Made by a program: the position numbers and the translations under genes. A DNA stretch of 39,131 nucleotides, taken from an uncultured Clostridia bacterium (GTDB taxonomy: Bacteria > Bacillota > Clostridia > TANB77 > CAG-508). This document shows, piece by piece, positions 1 through 9,283 of the stretch; the stretch's first letter is position 1; each line of letters starts with the position of its first letter. The notes beneath the pieces are model-generated. The model did no database searches and was not told where the DNA came from. It saw nothing but the letters and a program-made list of their open reading frames with translations. The stretch spans positions 1-39,131 of the forward strand of contig CAJFJY010000005.1 of NCBI GenBank assembly GCA_904384205.1. Direction: 5' to 3'.

Positions 1-275
1 TTATATTCTTTTCTCCAAGATTTTTATAATTACAGATAAATTTATAACATTCATCAAAATATCTTTTTGTTTCTTCTTCTCTAATTCTATCAAAAAATGT
101 TTGGTCAGATGTAAATATCATTTGGCACATAATTATACTATTACTTCTAAGATGTCCTTGTAAATTATTTTTTTTTCATATATTTATCAAATTTTTTTGT
201 GTATGTTAGTTCGTTTTTCTTAATATAATAATTCAAATGTGTTCTTGTAGGAGAAATTCGTTTCGACCTTAACAA
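1..275 (-). pseudogene. MobV/Pre-type plasmid mobilisation (relaxase) gene remnant, N-terminal part missing, frameshifted, continues beyond window
   Basis: Reverse-strand reading in two frames joined at a T9 run (168-176): SKRISPTRTHLNYYIKKNELTYTKKFDKYMKK / NNLQGHLRSNSIIMCQMIFTSDQTFFDRIREEETKRYFDECYKFICNYKNLGEKNI. Resembles the 'RTHLNY...' and '..MC..I.TS...FF....EE..+YF.ECY.F' pattern of Pre/Mob proteins. In-frame stop immediately upstream (276-278). Confidence 0.6.
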
Positions 276-290
276 TTAGGTCAAAGAATA

Positions 291-330
291 GTCACTCTCA
301 ACGAGATTTATAGAGAGTGGCTTATCATTT
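291..330. terminator. stem-loop (cactctc...gagagtgg) followed by T-rich tract
   Basis: Inverted repeat agtcactctca / tagagagtggct, followed by atcatttttattt. Confidence 0.4.
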
Positions 331-358
331 TTATTTAATAAATTCTAAAAAAAGTTCC

Positions 359-387
359 TTGACAAAACTCAAAATTTAGAATAAGAT
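359..387 (+). promoter_or_regulatory. sigma-A-like promoter for rubrerythrin
   Basis: TTGACA (359-364), 17-nt spacer, TAAGAT (382-387), about 45 nt upstream of the CDS. Confidence 0.6.
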
Positions 388-431
388 ATACACGAAATAA
401 AAAAGAAATAAAAAATTAGGAGGTAATAAAA

Positions 432-977
432 ATGGAAAAAGAATTAAAAGGAACAAAAACAGAGAAAAACTTAATGGAAGCATTTGCAGGAGAATCACAA
501 GCAAGAAATAAATATACATATTTTGCATCAAAAGCAAAAAAAGAAGGATATGAGCAAATAGCTGCAATATTCGAAGAAACAGCACAAAACGAAAAAGAAC
601 ATGCAAAAATGTGGTTCAAATTATTACAAGGAGGAGATATCAAATCAACAGTAGAAAACTTAAAAATGGCAGCAGAAGGAGAAAATTACGAATGGACAGA
701 CATGTATGATAGAATGGCAAAAGAAGCTAAAGAAGAAGGATTTGACCATATTGCATTTTTATTCGAAGGTGTTGCAAAAATAGAAAAAGAACATGAAGCA
801 AGATACAAAAAATTAATAGAAAACATGGAAAATGGACTTGTATTTAGCCGTGATGGAGATAGAATTTGGAAATGTAGAAACTGTGGACATATAGTAATAG
901 GAAAATCAGCACCAGAAATTTGTCCAGTATGTAGCCATCCAAAAGCATATTTTGAAATAAAAGCAGAAAACTATTAA
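432..977 (+). CDS. rbr: rubrerythrin
   Basis: N-terminal ferritin-like di-iron motifs ([23 protein letters not shown]) and C-terminal rubredoxin-like CRNCGHI...[15 protein letters not shown] aggagg. Confidence 0.95.
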   Translation: MEKELKGTKTEKNLMEAFAGESQARNKYTYFASKAKKEGYEQIAAIFEETAQNEKEHAKMWFKLLQGGDIKSTVENLKMAAEGENYEWTDMYDRMAKEAKEEGFDHIAFLFEGVAKIEKEHEARYKKLIENMENGLVFSRDGDRIWKCRNCGHIVIGKSAPEICPVCSHPKAYFEIKAENY

Positions 978-1003
978 TATCAAGTGAAAAATTATATAAT
1001 AAA

Positions 1004-1040
1004 ACTCCCAATAAACTAATTAATTGGGAGTCTTTTATTT
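1004..1040 (+). terminator. Rho-independent terminator after rubrerythrin
   Basis: actcccaat...attgggagt stem followed by cttttatttt. Confidence 0.8.
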
Positions 1041-1087
1041 TATTAAAAAGTATGATATAATAAATATGTTTAAATAAAGGAGGGACT

Positions 1088-1840
1088 ATGCCTAAGTTTT
1101 TTGTAACGCAAGAACAGATAAAAGAAAATAAAATATATATAAAAGGACAAGATGTAAATCATATAAAAAAAGTATTGAGAGCAGAAATAGGAGATAGCGT
1201 AGAAATATGTGACAAAACAAATCAAAAAAATTATGATTGCAAAATAGAAGAGCTAAATGAAGAAAATATAAAATGCATAATAAATAAGGAACTAAATACA
1301 AAAACAGAATCCAATATAAAAGTAACAATATTTCAAGGATTACCAAAAGCTGACAAAATGGAATTAGTAATTCAAAAATCTGTTGAACTAGGAGCGTTTG
1401 AAATAATACCTGTAAAAACAGGAAGATGTATAGTTAAATTAGATAAGAAAAGTGAAATGAATAAAATAAATAGGTGGAATAAAATTTCAGAAGTAGCAGC
1501 AAAACAATGTGGTAGAGATTTTGTACCAAAAGTTAAGGAATTAGCAAATGTAAATGATATTTGCAATTCATGCCAAAATTATGATACAGTATTGGTAGCA
1601 TATGAAAAAGAAGAAAAGAATACTTTAAAAAATGAACTTTCAAAATTAAAAGAAAGAAATAATGAAAAAATAAAAATTGGAGTATTAATAGGACCAGAAG
1701 GTGGTTTAGATATAAAGGAAGTAGAGTTGCTCACGAAAGCTGGAGCTAAAATTATTACATTAGGAAAAAGAATACTTAGAACAGAAACAGTAGCATTGAA
1801 TGTGTTGAGTAATATAATGTATGAATTAGAAGAAACTTGA
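1088..1840 (+). CDS. rsmE: 16S rRNA (uracil1498-N3)-methyltransferase RsmE
   Basis: IGPEGGLDIKEVELLTKAGAKIITLGKRILRTETVALNVLS motif typical of RsmE (SPOUT). Confidence 0.93.
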   Translation: MPKFFVTQEQIKENKIYIKGQDVNHIKKVLRAEIGDSVEICDKTNQKNYDCKIEELNEENIKCIINKELNTKTESNIKVTIFQGLPKADKMELVIQKSVELGAFEIIPVKTGRCIVKLDKKSEMNKINRWNKISEVAAKQCGRDFVPKVKELANVNDICNSCQNYDTVLVAYEKEEKNTLKNELSKLKERNNEKIKIGVLIGPEGGLDIKEVELLTKAGAKIITLGKRILRTETVALNVLSNIMYELEET

Positions 1841-1862
1841 TAAAAGATAGAAAGGAATTTTG

Positions 1863-2801
1863 ATGGAAAAAGATAATAAGAAGAATATTAAACTAAAAGA
1901 AGAAAAAAATAAAAAGAAAATTCAATCAGAAAAAGAAAATGAAATGAAGAATAAAATAAATAAAGAGATTTTTTCTAATATTATAATTGCAATCATTTTA
2001 TTAGCATATTTCTTTATAATACCAATTATATATAATAGATTTTTACAAAATAAAATATTTGAATATCTAGAAATACCTGCAATAATATTTTTTGTAGTAG
2101 GGTTATTCTTTCTTGAAAGATCATATAAAAAAGATAGCGGAAAAATATTTTTAAGAGGAATAGAATTTGTGATTATCTCTGGGCATACACTATCAATCCA
2201 ATATATAGTTACTAAATATAATTTTGATTTTCAATTATATCTAACAGTATCATCATATGTTTTTGCAATATATTATGTTTTAAAATCAATAATAATATAT
2301 ACAAAAATGAGGAAAGAATATTTAAGAAGTCTAAGTGATATATCAGATATAGTAAAAGAAGATAAACCACTAAAAAAAGAGGCAAGCAAAAAGAAAGAGA
2401 AAAAAGCAAAAGAGAATAGTGAAAACGAAGAAATAATAAAAGATATAATAGAAATTGAAGAAAATATAAATGAAAATATAGAAGTTAAAGAAAAAGCAAA
2501 AAATGTAACAACAGAAACAACAACTAAAAAGAAAACAAATACAATCAATAGCAAAAAACAAACAGCGGAGAAAACAAATACAATCAATAGCAAAAAACAA
2601 ACAGCGAAGAAAACAAATACAACAAATGTTAAAAAACAAACAACGAAGAAATCAACTGCAAAAAAAGAAGAAGATAAAGAAATAAAAACTGAAGAAAAGA
2701 AAAAACCAACAAGAAAAAGCACAACTACAACAACTTCAAAAAAATCAACAAATACAGGAACAAAAAAAGCTACCACTTCAAATAAGAAAGGCGTGCGTTA
2801 G
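1863..2801 (+). CDS. multi-TM membrane protein with long Lys/Thr-rich C-terminal tail
   Basis: About four hydrophobic segments, then KKKEKKAKEN... and tandem KTNTINSKKQTA(E/K) repeats. Confidence 0.7.
   Translation: MEKDNKKNIKLKEEKNKKKIQSEKENEMKNKINKEIFSNIIIAIILLAYFFIIPIIYNRFLQNKIFEYLEIPAIIFFVVGLFFLERSYKKDSGKIFLRGIEFVIISGHTLSIQYIVTKYNFDFQLYLTVSSYVFAIYYVLKSIIIYTKMRKEYLRSLSDISDIVKEDKPLKKEASKKKEKKAKENSENEEIIKDIIEIEENINENIEVKEKAKNVTTETTTKKKTNTINSKKQTAEKTNTINSKKQTAKKTNTTNVKKQTTKKSTAKKEEDKEIKTEEKKKPTRKSTTTTTSKKSTNTGTKKATTSNKKGVR
2532..2648 (+). repeat. 39-bp in-frame tandem repeat, 3 units (third diverged)
   Basis: Units at 2532-2570, 2571-2609, 2610-2648 encoding KTNTINSKKQTAE / KTNTINSKKQTAK / KTNTTNVKKQTTK. 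Confidence 0.9.
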
Positions 2802-2891
2802 CGAGAACAAAGATTTCGACGCACAGATGTGGTGACTGCTTAGCAATAAAAAGAAAGAATAGTAATAAAACTAAAAAAGAGGTAAATAACA

Positions 2892-3767
2892 ATGATTAAA
2901 AGTATGACGGGATTTGGAAAAAACAATTTGGTAATAAATGATAGAAATTATCAAGTAGAAATAAGAAGTGTAAACCATCGATATTTAGACATAAATATAA
3001 AAATGCCAAGGCAATTAACATATTTAGAAGAAATAATAAAAAAAGCAATCTCAACAAAAATAAAAAGAGGAAAAATTGATGTTTCAATATCATTTGAAAA
3101 CAACAGTACAGAAGGCAGAAATGTAAAAATTAATACAGAAATTGCAAAAATGTATATTGAACAATTAAGAAAATTAGCAGAAGTAGAAAACATTTTAAGT
3201 GACATTCAAGTTACAGAAATAACAAAATTACCAGATGTTCTAAACATAAACATAGATCAAGATGATGATACTATAAAACAAGAATTATTAGAATCAGTAA
3301 GTATAGCAACAGATAATTTAATAGAAATGAAACAAGCAGAGGGTAATAAAATAGCAGAAGACTTAATAAGAAGAATCAACTATATAGAAGAAAAAATATT
3401 GAAAATATCTGAACTTTCTACTGGACTTATTGAAGAATATGTAGTAAAATTAGAGGAAAGAATAAAAGAAATACTTAAAACTGATATTATTGATAAATCA
3501 AGAATTGCACAAGAAGTAGTTATATATGCCGATAAAACATCAATAGAAGAAGAAATAACAAGATTAAAAAGTCACATAATACAGTTTAGGAATCTTTTAA
3601 AAGAGGAAGAGCCTGTTGGAAAGAAAATAGACTTTTTAATACAAGAAATGAATAGAGAAACAAATACAATAGGTTCTAAGGCAAACAATTTGGATATAGT
3701 AAATGGCGTAATAGATATAAAAACAGAATTAGAAAACATAAGAGAACAAATACAAAATATTGAATAG
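2892..3767 (+). CDS. yicC: YicC/YloC family endoribonuclease
   Basis: [10 protein letters not shown]-terminus, [13 protein letters not shown]-terminal [19 protein letters not shown]. Confidence 0.95.
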   Translation: MIKSMTGFGKNNLVINDRNYQVEIRSVNHRYLDINIKMPRQLTYLEEIIKKAISTKIKRGKIDVSISFENNSTEGRNVKINTEIAKMYIEQLRKLAEVENILSDIQVTEITKLPDVLNINIDQDDDTIKQELLESVSIATDNLIEMKQAEGNKIAEDLIRRINYIEEKILKISELSTGLIEEYVVKLEERIKEILKTDIIDKSRIAQEVVIYADKTSIEEEITRLKSHIIQFRNLLKEEEPVGKKIDFLIQEMNRETNTIGSKANNLDIVNGVIDIKTELENIREQIQNIE

Positions 3768-3781
3768 AAAGGATTGATGAT

Positions 3782-4066
3782 ATGCAATTAGTAAATATTG
3801 GATTTGGAAATATAGTTTCAGCTTCAAGAATTGTTGCTATCATAAGCCCTGAATCGGCGCCAATAAAAAGAATGGTTCAAGAAGCAAAGGATAATAAAAC
3901 AGCAGTAGATGCAACCTGTGGAAGAAGAACAAGAGCAGTCTTAATTATGGATTCAGGACATATAATATTATCAGCTGTACAACCAGAAACAGTAGCAGGA
4001 AGAGTAGATAAAGATATAAATGTTGTAACAAATGTACAAGATGAAGAAAAAGATAAGGAAAGCTAA
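3782..4066 (+). CDS. remA: RemA (DUF370) extracellular-matrix regulator
   Basis: NIGFGNIV...[22 protein letters not shown]...[29 protein letters not shown]. Confidence 0.95.
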   Translation: MQLVNIGFGNIVSASRIVAIISPESAPIKRMVQEAKDNKTAVDATCGRRTRAVLIMDSGHIILSAVQPETVAGRVDKDINVVTNVQDEEKDKES

Positions 4067-4154
4067 AAAGAACACTATAACAAATGAAAACTAACAATTA
4101 GGATAAAATATAAAAAATAAAAAGAAAAATTGATTTATAAGGAGTGATTTAATT

Positions 4155-4343
4155 ATGATGGTAAAACCAACAGTAGCAGAATTGTTACAAAAAGCAGAAA
4201 ATAGATATGCATTAGTTATTGCTACATCTAAAAGAGCAAGACAAATCGCAATGGGAGATGAACCTCTAATAGACAAAAGAGAAGCATCACCAGTAACAGA
4301 AGCGGCAGAAGAAATTGCAGAAGGTGTGGTTTGGATATGTTAG
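4155..4343 (+). CDS. rpoZ: DNA-directed RNA polymerase omega subunit
   Basis: NRYALVIATSKRARQIAMG signature; located in yicC-remA-gmk neighbourhood. Confidence 0.93.
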   Translation: MMVKPTVAELLQKAENRYALVIATSKRARQIAMGDEPLIDKREASPVTEAAEEIAEGVVWIC

Positions 4344-4912
4344 TAATATTATCAGGTGTATCAGGAGCAGGAAAAGATACAATAAAAAAAGAATTAATAA
4401 AAAGAATGGATAATGTTATCTCATTACCATCTTTTACATCAAGACAACCACGAGAAGACGAAGAAGAAGGAATTCAATATCATTTTATAACAAGAGAGGA
4501 ATTTTTGGAAAAGGTTCATAATAATGAATTTTATGAATATGATTTACATCATAACAATTACTATGGAACTTCAAGAAAATTAATGAATGAAAAAATACAA
4601 AGTGGGAAAATAATAGTAAAGGATATTGAGGTTAATGGAACAGAAAATTTAATAAAATTATTGAAAAATGAAGTAAAAGTTGTCCCAATATTTTTACGAG
4701 TAGAAAGAGAAGAACTAAAAAGAAGGTTAATTAGTAGAGGAGACTTACTAACTGACGAAGAAATAGAACTTCGATTAGGCAGATTAGATTATGAAGAATC
4801 AAAAATGAATTTATATGATTATGTGATTAAAAATGACGATTTAGAAAAAACAGTTCAAATTATAATGACAATTATAGAAAACGAAAAAAGATTAGAACAT
4901 GCTAAAAAATAG
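4337..4912 (+). CDS. gmk: guanylate kinase
   Basis: LVILSGVSGAGKDT P-loop, SFTSRQPREDEEEGIQYHFI; ATG at 4337 overlaps the rpoZ 3' end. Confidence 0.95.
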   Translation: MLVILSGVSGAGKDTIKKELIKRMDNVISLPSFTSRQPREDEEEGIQYHFITREEFLEKVHNNEFYEYDLHHNNYYGTSRKLMNEKIQSGKIIVKDIEVNGTENLIKLLKNEVKVVPIFLRVEREELKRRLISRGDLLTDEEIELRLGRLDYEESKMNLYDYVIKNDDLEKTVQIIMTIIENEKRLEHAKK

Positions 4913-4918
4913 AATAAT

Positions 4919-4947
4919 TTGCACTTAATTTATATATATGATATAAT
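4919..4947 (+). promoter_or_regulatory. sigma-A-like promoter
   Basis: TTGCAC - 17 nt - TATAAT with extended -10 TG. Confidence 0.6.
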
Positions 4948-4984
4948 CAAATATACATATGACAAACTTTAGAGGGGTGTAACA

Positions 4985-5320
4985 ATGTTAATAATATTAG
5001 CAATAATATACATATTAATATTTTTAATATTTGGCTTAGTACTTTTTTCTGTTATGCAAATAAGATTAGCAGGAATGAGAGTAAAGGATTTTTGGTCTTT
5101 TATAGAAGCAAACCAAATGCTAGATAAATTATATAGGTTTGCAATTCAATACAAAAATATGACGCCTCAAGAGCAAATTATATATTTATCAGAAGCAGAA
5201 AAAATATTTAAAGCATTTGACAAAGTTCCAACAGAATTATGGGACGAAGAATATGATAAATACAAAGAAGTACTAAAAAAATATAATGATATAAAAATGA
5301 TTAGATGGGCATCAAATTAA
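4985..5320 (+). CDS. small single-TM protein of unknown function
   Basis: 111-aa ORF with N-terminal hydrophobic helix; upstream promoter and RBS-like aggggtg. Confidence 0.6.
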   Translation: MLIILAIIYILIFLIFGLVLFSVMQIRLAGMRVKDFWSFIEANQMLDKLYRFAIQYKNMTPQEQIIYLSEAEKIFKAFDKVPTELWDEEYDKYKEVLKKYNDIKMIRWASN

Positions 5321-5339
5321 AGATTTTAGAAATAGTTCT

Positions 5340-5592
5340 AAAGTCTTTTTTTATTGTATAGGAAAAATCGACTTTTATATTGACCATATGTGGATTTTTC
5401 CGTATACAACAAGGTTAAGTTTCCTTGGGCTGTGCATATTTGCGAAGCAATTTGCGAAGCAAAATGCACATGTGGCGAAGCCACTTTTCTTATTGCATAG
5501 AAAATTTGTTATATAGCGAGGTTAAATTTCCTTAGAACGAGCTATTTAAGAAGTAAAATGTACATGTATCAAAGTCGTTTTTTTCTTATTTG
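5340..5592. repeat. structured noncoding tandem repeat region with GAA-triloop hairpins
   Basis: ttgcGAAgcaa twice (5440-5450, 5452-5462) inside tgtgcat/atgcaca; gtggcGAAgccac (5472-5484); diverged second unit around 5515-5592. Confidence 0.7.
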
Positions 5593-5660
5593 GTTGACAA
5601 AATTGTAAATTTAATATTTAATATATGAAGTTAAAAAGTCAATTTGTGAAAGGAAAAAAC

Positions 5661-6161
5661 ATGAATAAAAACATAGTAACAAGAGTCATTTTTCTAATTT
5701 TAATTATTATAAATTGTATAGTAATATTCATATTTTCAAGTCAAAATGGAGAAAAATCAAGTAATGTAAGCGGAAGCTTTGTAAAACAAATAATAGAAAT
5801 TTTACCAGGAACAGAAAATTTATCTAAAAGTGAAAAGGAACAATTAACAGAAAATTTGCAATTTGTTGTAAGAAAAGGAGCACATTTTTCTATATATGCA
5901 TTATTAGGAGTTTTTACAATGGGATTTATGAATACATTTAATATAAGTGCAAGGAGGAAAATATTATTTGCATTTATTTTTGGGTTGCTTTATGCAATTA
6001 CAGATGAAATACATCAATTATTTTCTAGTGGAAGAACAGCTAAAATAATGGATGTGGGAATAGACTCGTTAGGGGTGATATTTGGAATTTTGATAATTTC
6101 ACTAATTATATATTTAATTAATAGGAAAAACAGTAAACCGAAAAGAATTATTACAAATTAA
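5661..6161 (+). CDS. VanZ family membrane protein
   Basis: FSSQNGEKSSNVSGS...VRKGAHFSIYALLGVF...DEIHQLFSSGRTAKIMDVGIDSLGVIFG. Confidence 0.9.
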   Translation: MNKNIVTRVIFLILIIINCIVIFIFSSQNGEKSSNVSGSFVKQIIEILPGTENLSKSEKEQLTENLQFVVRKGAHFSIYALLGVFTMGFMNTFNISARRKILFAFIFGLLYAITDEIHQLFSSGRTAKIMDVGIDSLGVIFGILIISLIIYLINRKNSKPKRIITN

Positions 6162-6180
6162 TAACATTTTTGTCAAATTA

Positions 6181-6209
6181 TAGACATTTCCATTGGAGTA
6201 TGATATAAT
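6181..6209 (+). promoter_or_regulatory. sigma-A-like promoter of LCP gene
   Basis: TAGACA - 17 nt - TATAAT. Confidence 0.55.
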
Positions 6210-6236
6210 TTACAAAGTCGAAAAGAGGTAGATTTT

Positions 6237-7322
6237 ATGAGTAAAGGAAGAAGAATGCAAGAAAGTCCAAGAAGACAAGTGAGAAATGATAGACCAAAAA
6301 AAAGAACAGGCTTAAAAGTTTTTGGAATAATAGTACTTATATTAGTAATCCTATTAATTGCAATAATAGGAGGAACATATTTTTATGTGCATGATAAATT
6401 AAGCAAAATACAACATGTTGATATTGATGTGAGCCAATTAGATATATCAGATGAAGTAGAAGAGAACTTAAGTGGTTATAGAAATATAGCTTTATTTGGA
6501 ATAGATAGCAGATCTATAGATGATTATGGAACAGGTAATAGAAGTGACTGTATAATAATTGCAAGTATAAATGAAAAAACAAAAGAAGTAAAATTAATGT
6601 CAGTATATAGAGATACATATGTACAAATAGAAGGACATGGATTAGATAAAATAACTCATGCATATTCTTATGGAGAAGCGCCACTTGCTATTAGTACACT
6701 AAATACGAACTTAGACTTAAATATTAAAGAATTCGTTACAGTAAACTTTGATGCAGTAGCAGAAGCAATAAATGAATTAGGTGGAGTTACAATTACAGTA
6801 ACTCAAGATGAATTACAATATATTAATGCATATGTAAGAGGAACATCAAATAATACTGGAATACAAAGTGAAGAAGTAACTAAATCTGGAACTCAAACGT
6901 TAAATGGAATTCAAGCAGTAGCATATGCTAGAATTCGTTATACATCAGGAGGAGATTATAAAAGAGCAGAAAGAATGAGAACAGTAGTAGAAGCAATGTT
7001 TAACAAATTAAAAACAAAAAGCTTAGGAGAAATAAATGCTTTTGCAGATAGCATTTTACCTAAAATTTATACTAATATAACTGCAAATGACATAATAGCA
7101 ATGGTACCAGATTTATTAAACTATAAAATAACAGAAAGTATAGGATGGCCTTATGAGACAAAAGGAATAACACTAGATAGATGGTATGGTGTACCTGTTA
7201 CTCTAGAAAGTAATGTTACAAAATTACATCAAGAATTATTTGGAGAAGCAGATTACGTTCCAACTCAAACAGTACAAGATATAAGTGATAAAATAGTAAA
7301 TAAAACAGGATACAGTAACTAA
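6237..7322 (+). CDS. LytR-CpsA-Psr (LCP) family glycopolymer ligase
   Basis: IALFGIDSR...RSDCIIIASINEKTKEVKLMSVYRDTYVQI...YARIRYTSGGDYKRAERM. Confidence 0.95.
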   Translation: MSKGRRMQESPRRQVRNDRPKKRTGLKVFGIIVLILVILLIAIIGGTYFYVHDKLSKIQHVDIDVSQLDISDEVEENLSGYRNIALFGIDSRSIDDYGTGNRSDCIIIASINEKTKEVKLMSVYRDTYVQIEGHGLDKITHAYSYGEAPLAISTLNTNLDLNIKEFVTVNFDAVAEAINELGGVTITVTQDELQYINAYVRGTSNNTGIQSEEVTKSGTQTLNGIQAVAYARIRYTSGGDYKRAERMRTVVEAMFNKLKTKSLGEINAFADSILPKIYTNITANDIIAMVPDLLNYKITESIGWPYETKGITLDRWYGVPVTLESNVTKLHQELFGEADYVPTQTVQDISDKIVNKTGYSN

Positions 7323-7359
7323 AACAAAGAAGATGACATAAAAAGTCATGCTAAAAATA

Positions 7360-7388
7360 TTGTAAAATTATGTAATATATGGTATAAT
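7360..7388 (+). promoter_or_regulatory. promoter of the EPS operon
   Basis: TTGTAA - 17 nt - TATAAT, about 45 nt upstream of the sugar transferase. Confidence 0.55.
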
Positions 7389-7432
7389 ATTGTAGATATA
7401 GTAAAAAAATTATAAATTTTGGGGGGATTATA

Positions 7433-8152
7433 ATGGAAAACTTTGATGAAAATATAGACTATTCATCAGAGAATGTAGCTGTAAATCTAGAGCAAATACC
7501 AGTAGCACAAGTTTATAGAAACAAGGTAATTTTAAAGTTAGAAAAGATATTAAAAAGAACAATCGATATAATAGCAGGTATCCTTGGAGTGATTGCTTTA
7601 TTACCACTTACATTAATAATTTATATAGCAAATTTAGCTTGTAAAGATAAAGGACCAATATTTTATACACAAGAAAGATACGGAAAAAACGGAAAAATAT
7701 TTAAATTATATAAATATCGCTCAATGGTAGTAGGAGCAGATGAAAAATTAAAAGAATATTTGGAAGAAAATGAAGAAGCAAGAAAAGAATATAAAGAATA
7801 TAAAAAATTAAAAGATGATCCAAGAATAACAAAGGTTGGAAAGTTTATCAGAAAAACAAGTTTTGATGAATTTCCACAGTTTATTAATGTTTTAAAAGGA
7901 GACATGAGTTTAGTAGGACCAAGACCATACTTGCCAAGAGAAAGAGAAGACATAAATGGATTTTTCAACTACATAACATCAGTAAAACCTGGAATAACAG
8001 GTTTGTGGCAGGTAAATGGTAGAAGTGATACTACTTTTACAGAAAGACTAACATTAGATATGAGTTATTATTATAAGCATAATTTGAAAATGGACTTGAA
8101 AATATTAGGAAAAACTGTAAAAGATGTAGTAAAAAAAGAAGGAGCTATATAG
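7433..8152 (+). CDS. undecaprenyl-phosphate sugar phosphotransferase (EPS initiating sugar transferase)
   Basis: KRTIDIIAGILGVI...GPIFYTQERYGKNGKIFKLYKYRSM...KTSFDEFPQFINVLKGDMSLVGPRPYLP...KPGITGLWQVNGRS. Confidence 0.96.
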   Translation: MENFDENIDYSSENVAVNLEQIPVAQVYRNKVILKLEKILKRTIDIIAGILGVIALLPLTLIIYIANLACKDKGPIFYTQERYGKNGKIFKLYKYRSMVVGADEKLKEYLEENEEARKEYKEYKKLKDDPRITKVGKFIRKTSFDEFPQFINVLKGDMSLVGPRPYLPREREDINGFFNYITSVKPGITGLWQVNGRSDTTFTERLTLDMSYYYKHNLKMDLKILGKTVKDVVKKEGAI

Positions 8153-9280
8153 ATGGCAAAAAAGAAGATAGTACATATTGCACAATCAGCAGGAGGAGTG
8201 GCAGAATACTTATATATGCTTTTAAAAAATTCTAATAATAATAATTATGAAAATATACTAATTGTTTCAAAAGATTATGAAAATCAAATAGATAGATTTA
8301 AAACATATGTAAGCAATATAAATATTGTTCCGATGACAAGAGAAATTGAAATAAAAAAAGATGTAAAGGCTATATTGAAAGTAAGAAAATTGTTGAAGCA
8401 AATCAAACCAGATATAGTATATTTGCACAGCAGCAAGGCTGGAGCGATTGGTAGAATTGCTCTAGCCTTTAATTTTCGAATTCCAGTGCTATATAATGCA
8501 CATGGATGGTATTTTAATGCAACAATAAGTAAGAAAAAGAAGAAGTTTTTTGCATTAATAGAAAAAATGTTAGCACTTAAAACAAAAATGATAATAAATA
8601 TTTCAAAAAGCGAGTATGATTCAGCAATAAAAAATAAAATTGCACCAGAAAAGAAAATGTGTATTATAGAGAATGGTATAGATTTTGATAAGTTTAAAGA
8701 TAACAATAAATATAGGAAAGAAACAAGAGAGAAATATAATATAAAAGATGAAGAAATAGTAATAGGAGTTGTAGGAAGGCTATCAGAGCAAAAAGATCCT
8801 ATGACAATGATCAAAGCATTTAAATTAGTAAATGATGTAAAAAGTAATACTAAATTAATGTATGTTGGCTCAGGAAATTTAGAAGAAGATGTAAAAGAAT
8901 ATGCTAAACAAGCAGGAATATTGGATAAAATAATAATTACAGGATGGGTTAGTAATGTAGAAGAATATATTCCAGCAGTTGATATAGCAGTACTGCCTTC
9001 AAAGTGGGAAGCTTTTGGATTAGTTTTAATTGAATATATGGCATGTGATAAGCCAATTGTTGCGAGTGATATTGGTGGTATACCTGATATTATAAAAGAT
9101 AAAGAAAATGGGTTATTGTGCAAATGTAATGATTATAAAGATTTAAGTGAAAAACTATTATATTTGATTAATAATAATGAAATTGCATATAGAATGATAG
9201 AGAATAATATTGATTATAGGAAGAAATATGATATAAAACTAGTAGTGAAAAAATATGAAGAACTATTTAAGGGGGAATAA
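8153..9280 (+). CDS. GT4-type glycosyltransferase
   Basis: HIAQSAGGVAEYL..., VGRLSEQKDPMTMIKAF, PSKWEAFGLVLIEYMACDKPIVASDIGGIPDII. Confidence 0.92.
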   Translation: MAKKKIVHIAQSAGGVAEYLYMLLKNSNNNNYENILIVSKDYENQIDRFKTYVSNINIVPMTREIEIKKDVKAILKVRKLLKQIKPDIVYLHSSKAGAIGRIALAFNFRIPVLYNAHGWYFNATISKKKKKFFALIEKMLALKTKMIINISKSEYDSAIKNKIAPEKKMCIIENGIDFDKFKDNNKYRKETREKYNIKDEEIVIGVVGRLSEQKDPMTMIKAFKLVNDVKSNTKLMYVGSGNLEEDVKEYAKQAGILDKIIITGWVSNVEEYIPAVDIAVLPSKWEAFGLVLIEYMACDKPIVASDIGGIPDIIKDKENGLLCKCNDYKDLSEKLLYLINNNEIAYRMIENNIDYRKKYDIKLVVKKYEELFKGE

Positions 9281-9283
9281 TCA

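Noticed and set aside
265-282. gacct...aggtc hairpin as a regulatory operator
   Set aside because: Only a 5-bp stem; too weak to support a separate feature.
2532-2648. 39-bp tandem repeats as a possible CRISPR array
   Set aside because: Contiguous with no spacers and in-frame within a coding sequence.
2273-2776. 167-aa minus-strand hydrophobic ORF
   Set aside because: Antisense translation of the Lys/Thr-rich tail gives artificial F/V/L-rich peptide.
5340-5592. tRNA or known riboswitch
   Set aside because: No acceptor/anticodon arrangement and no recognised aptamer core; kept as an unclassified structured repeat.
8284-9123. 279-aa minus-strand ORF antisense to the first GT4 gene
   Set aside because: Shadow ORF in a low-GC region; no RBS or recognisable domain, and the + strand encodes a clear glycosyltransferase.
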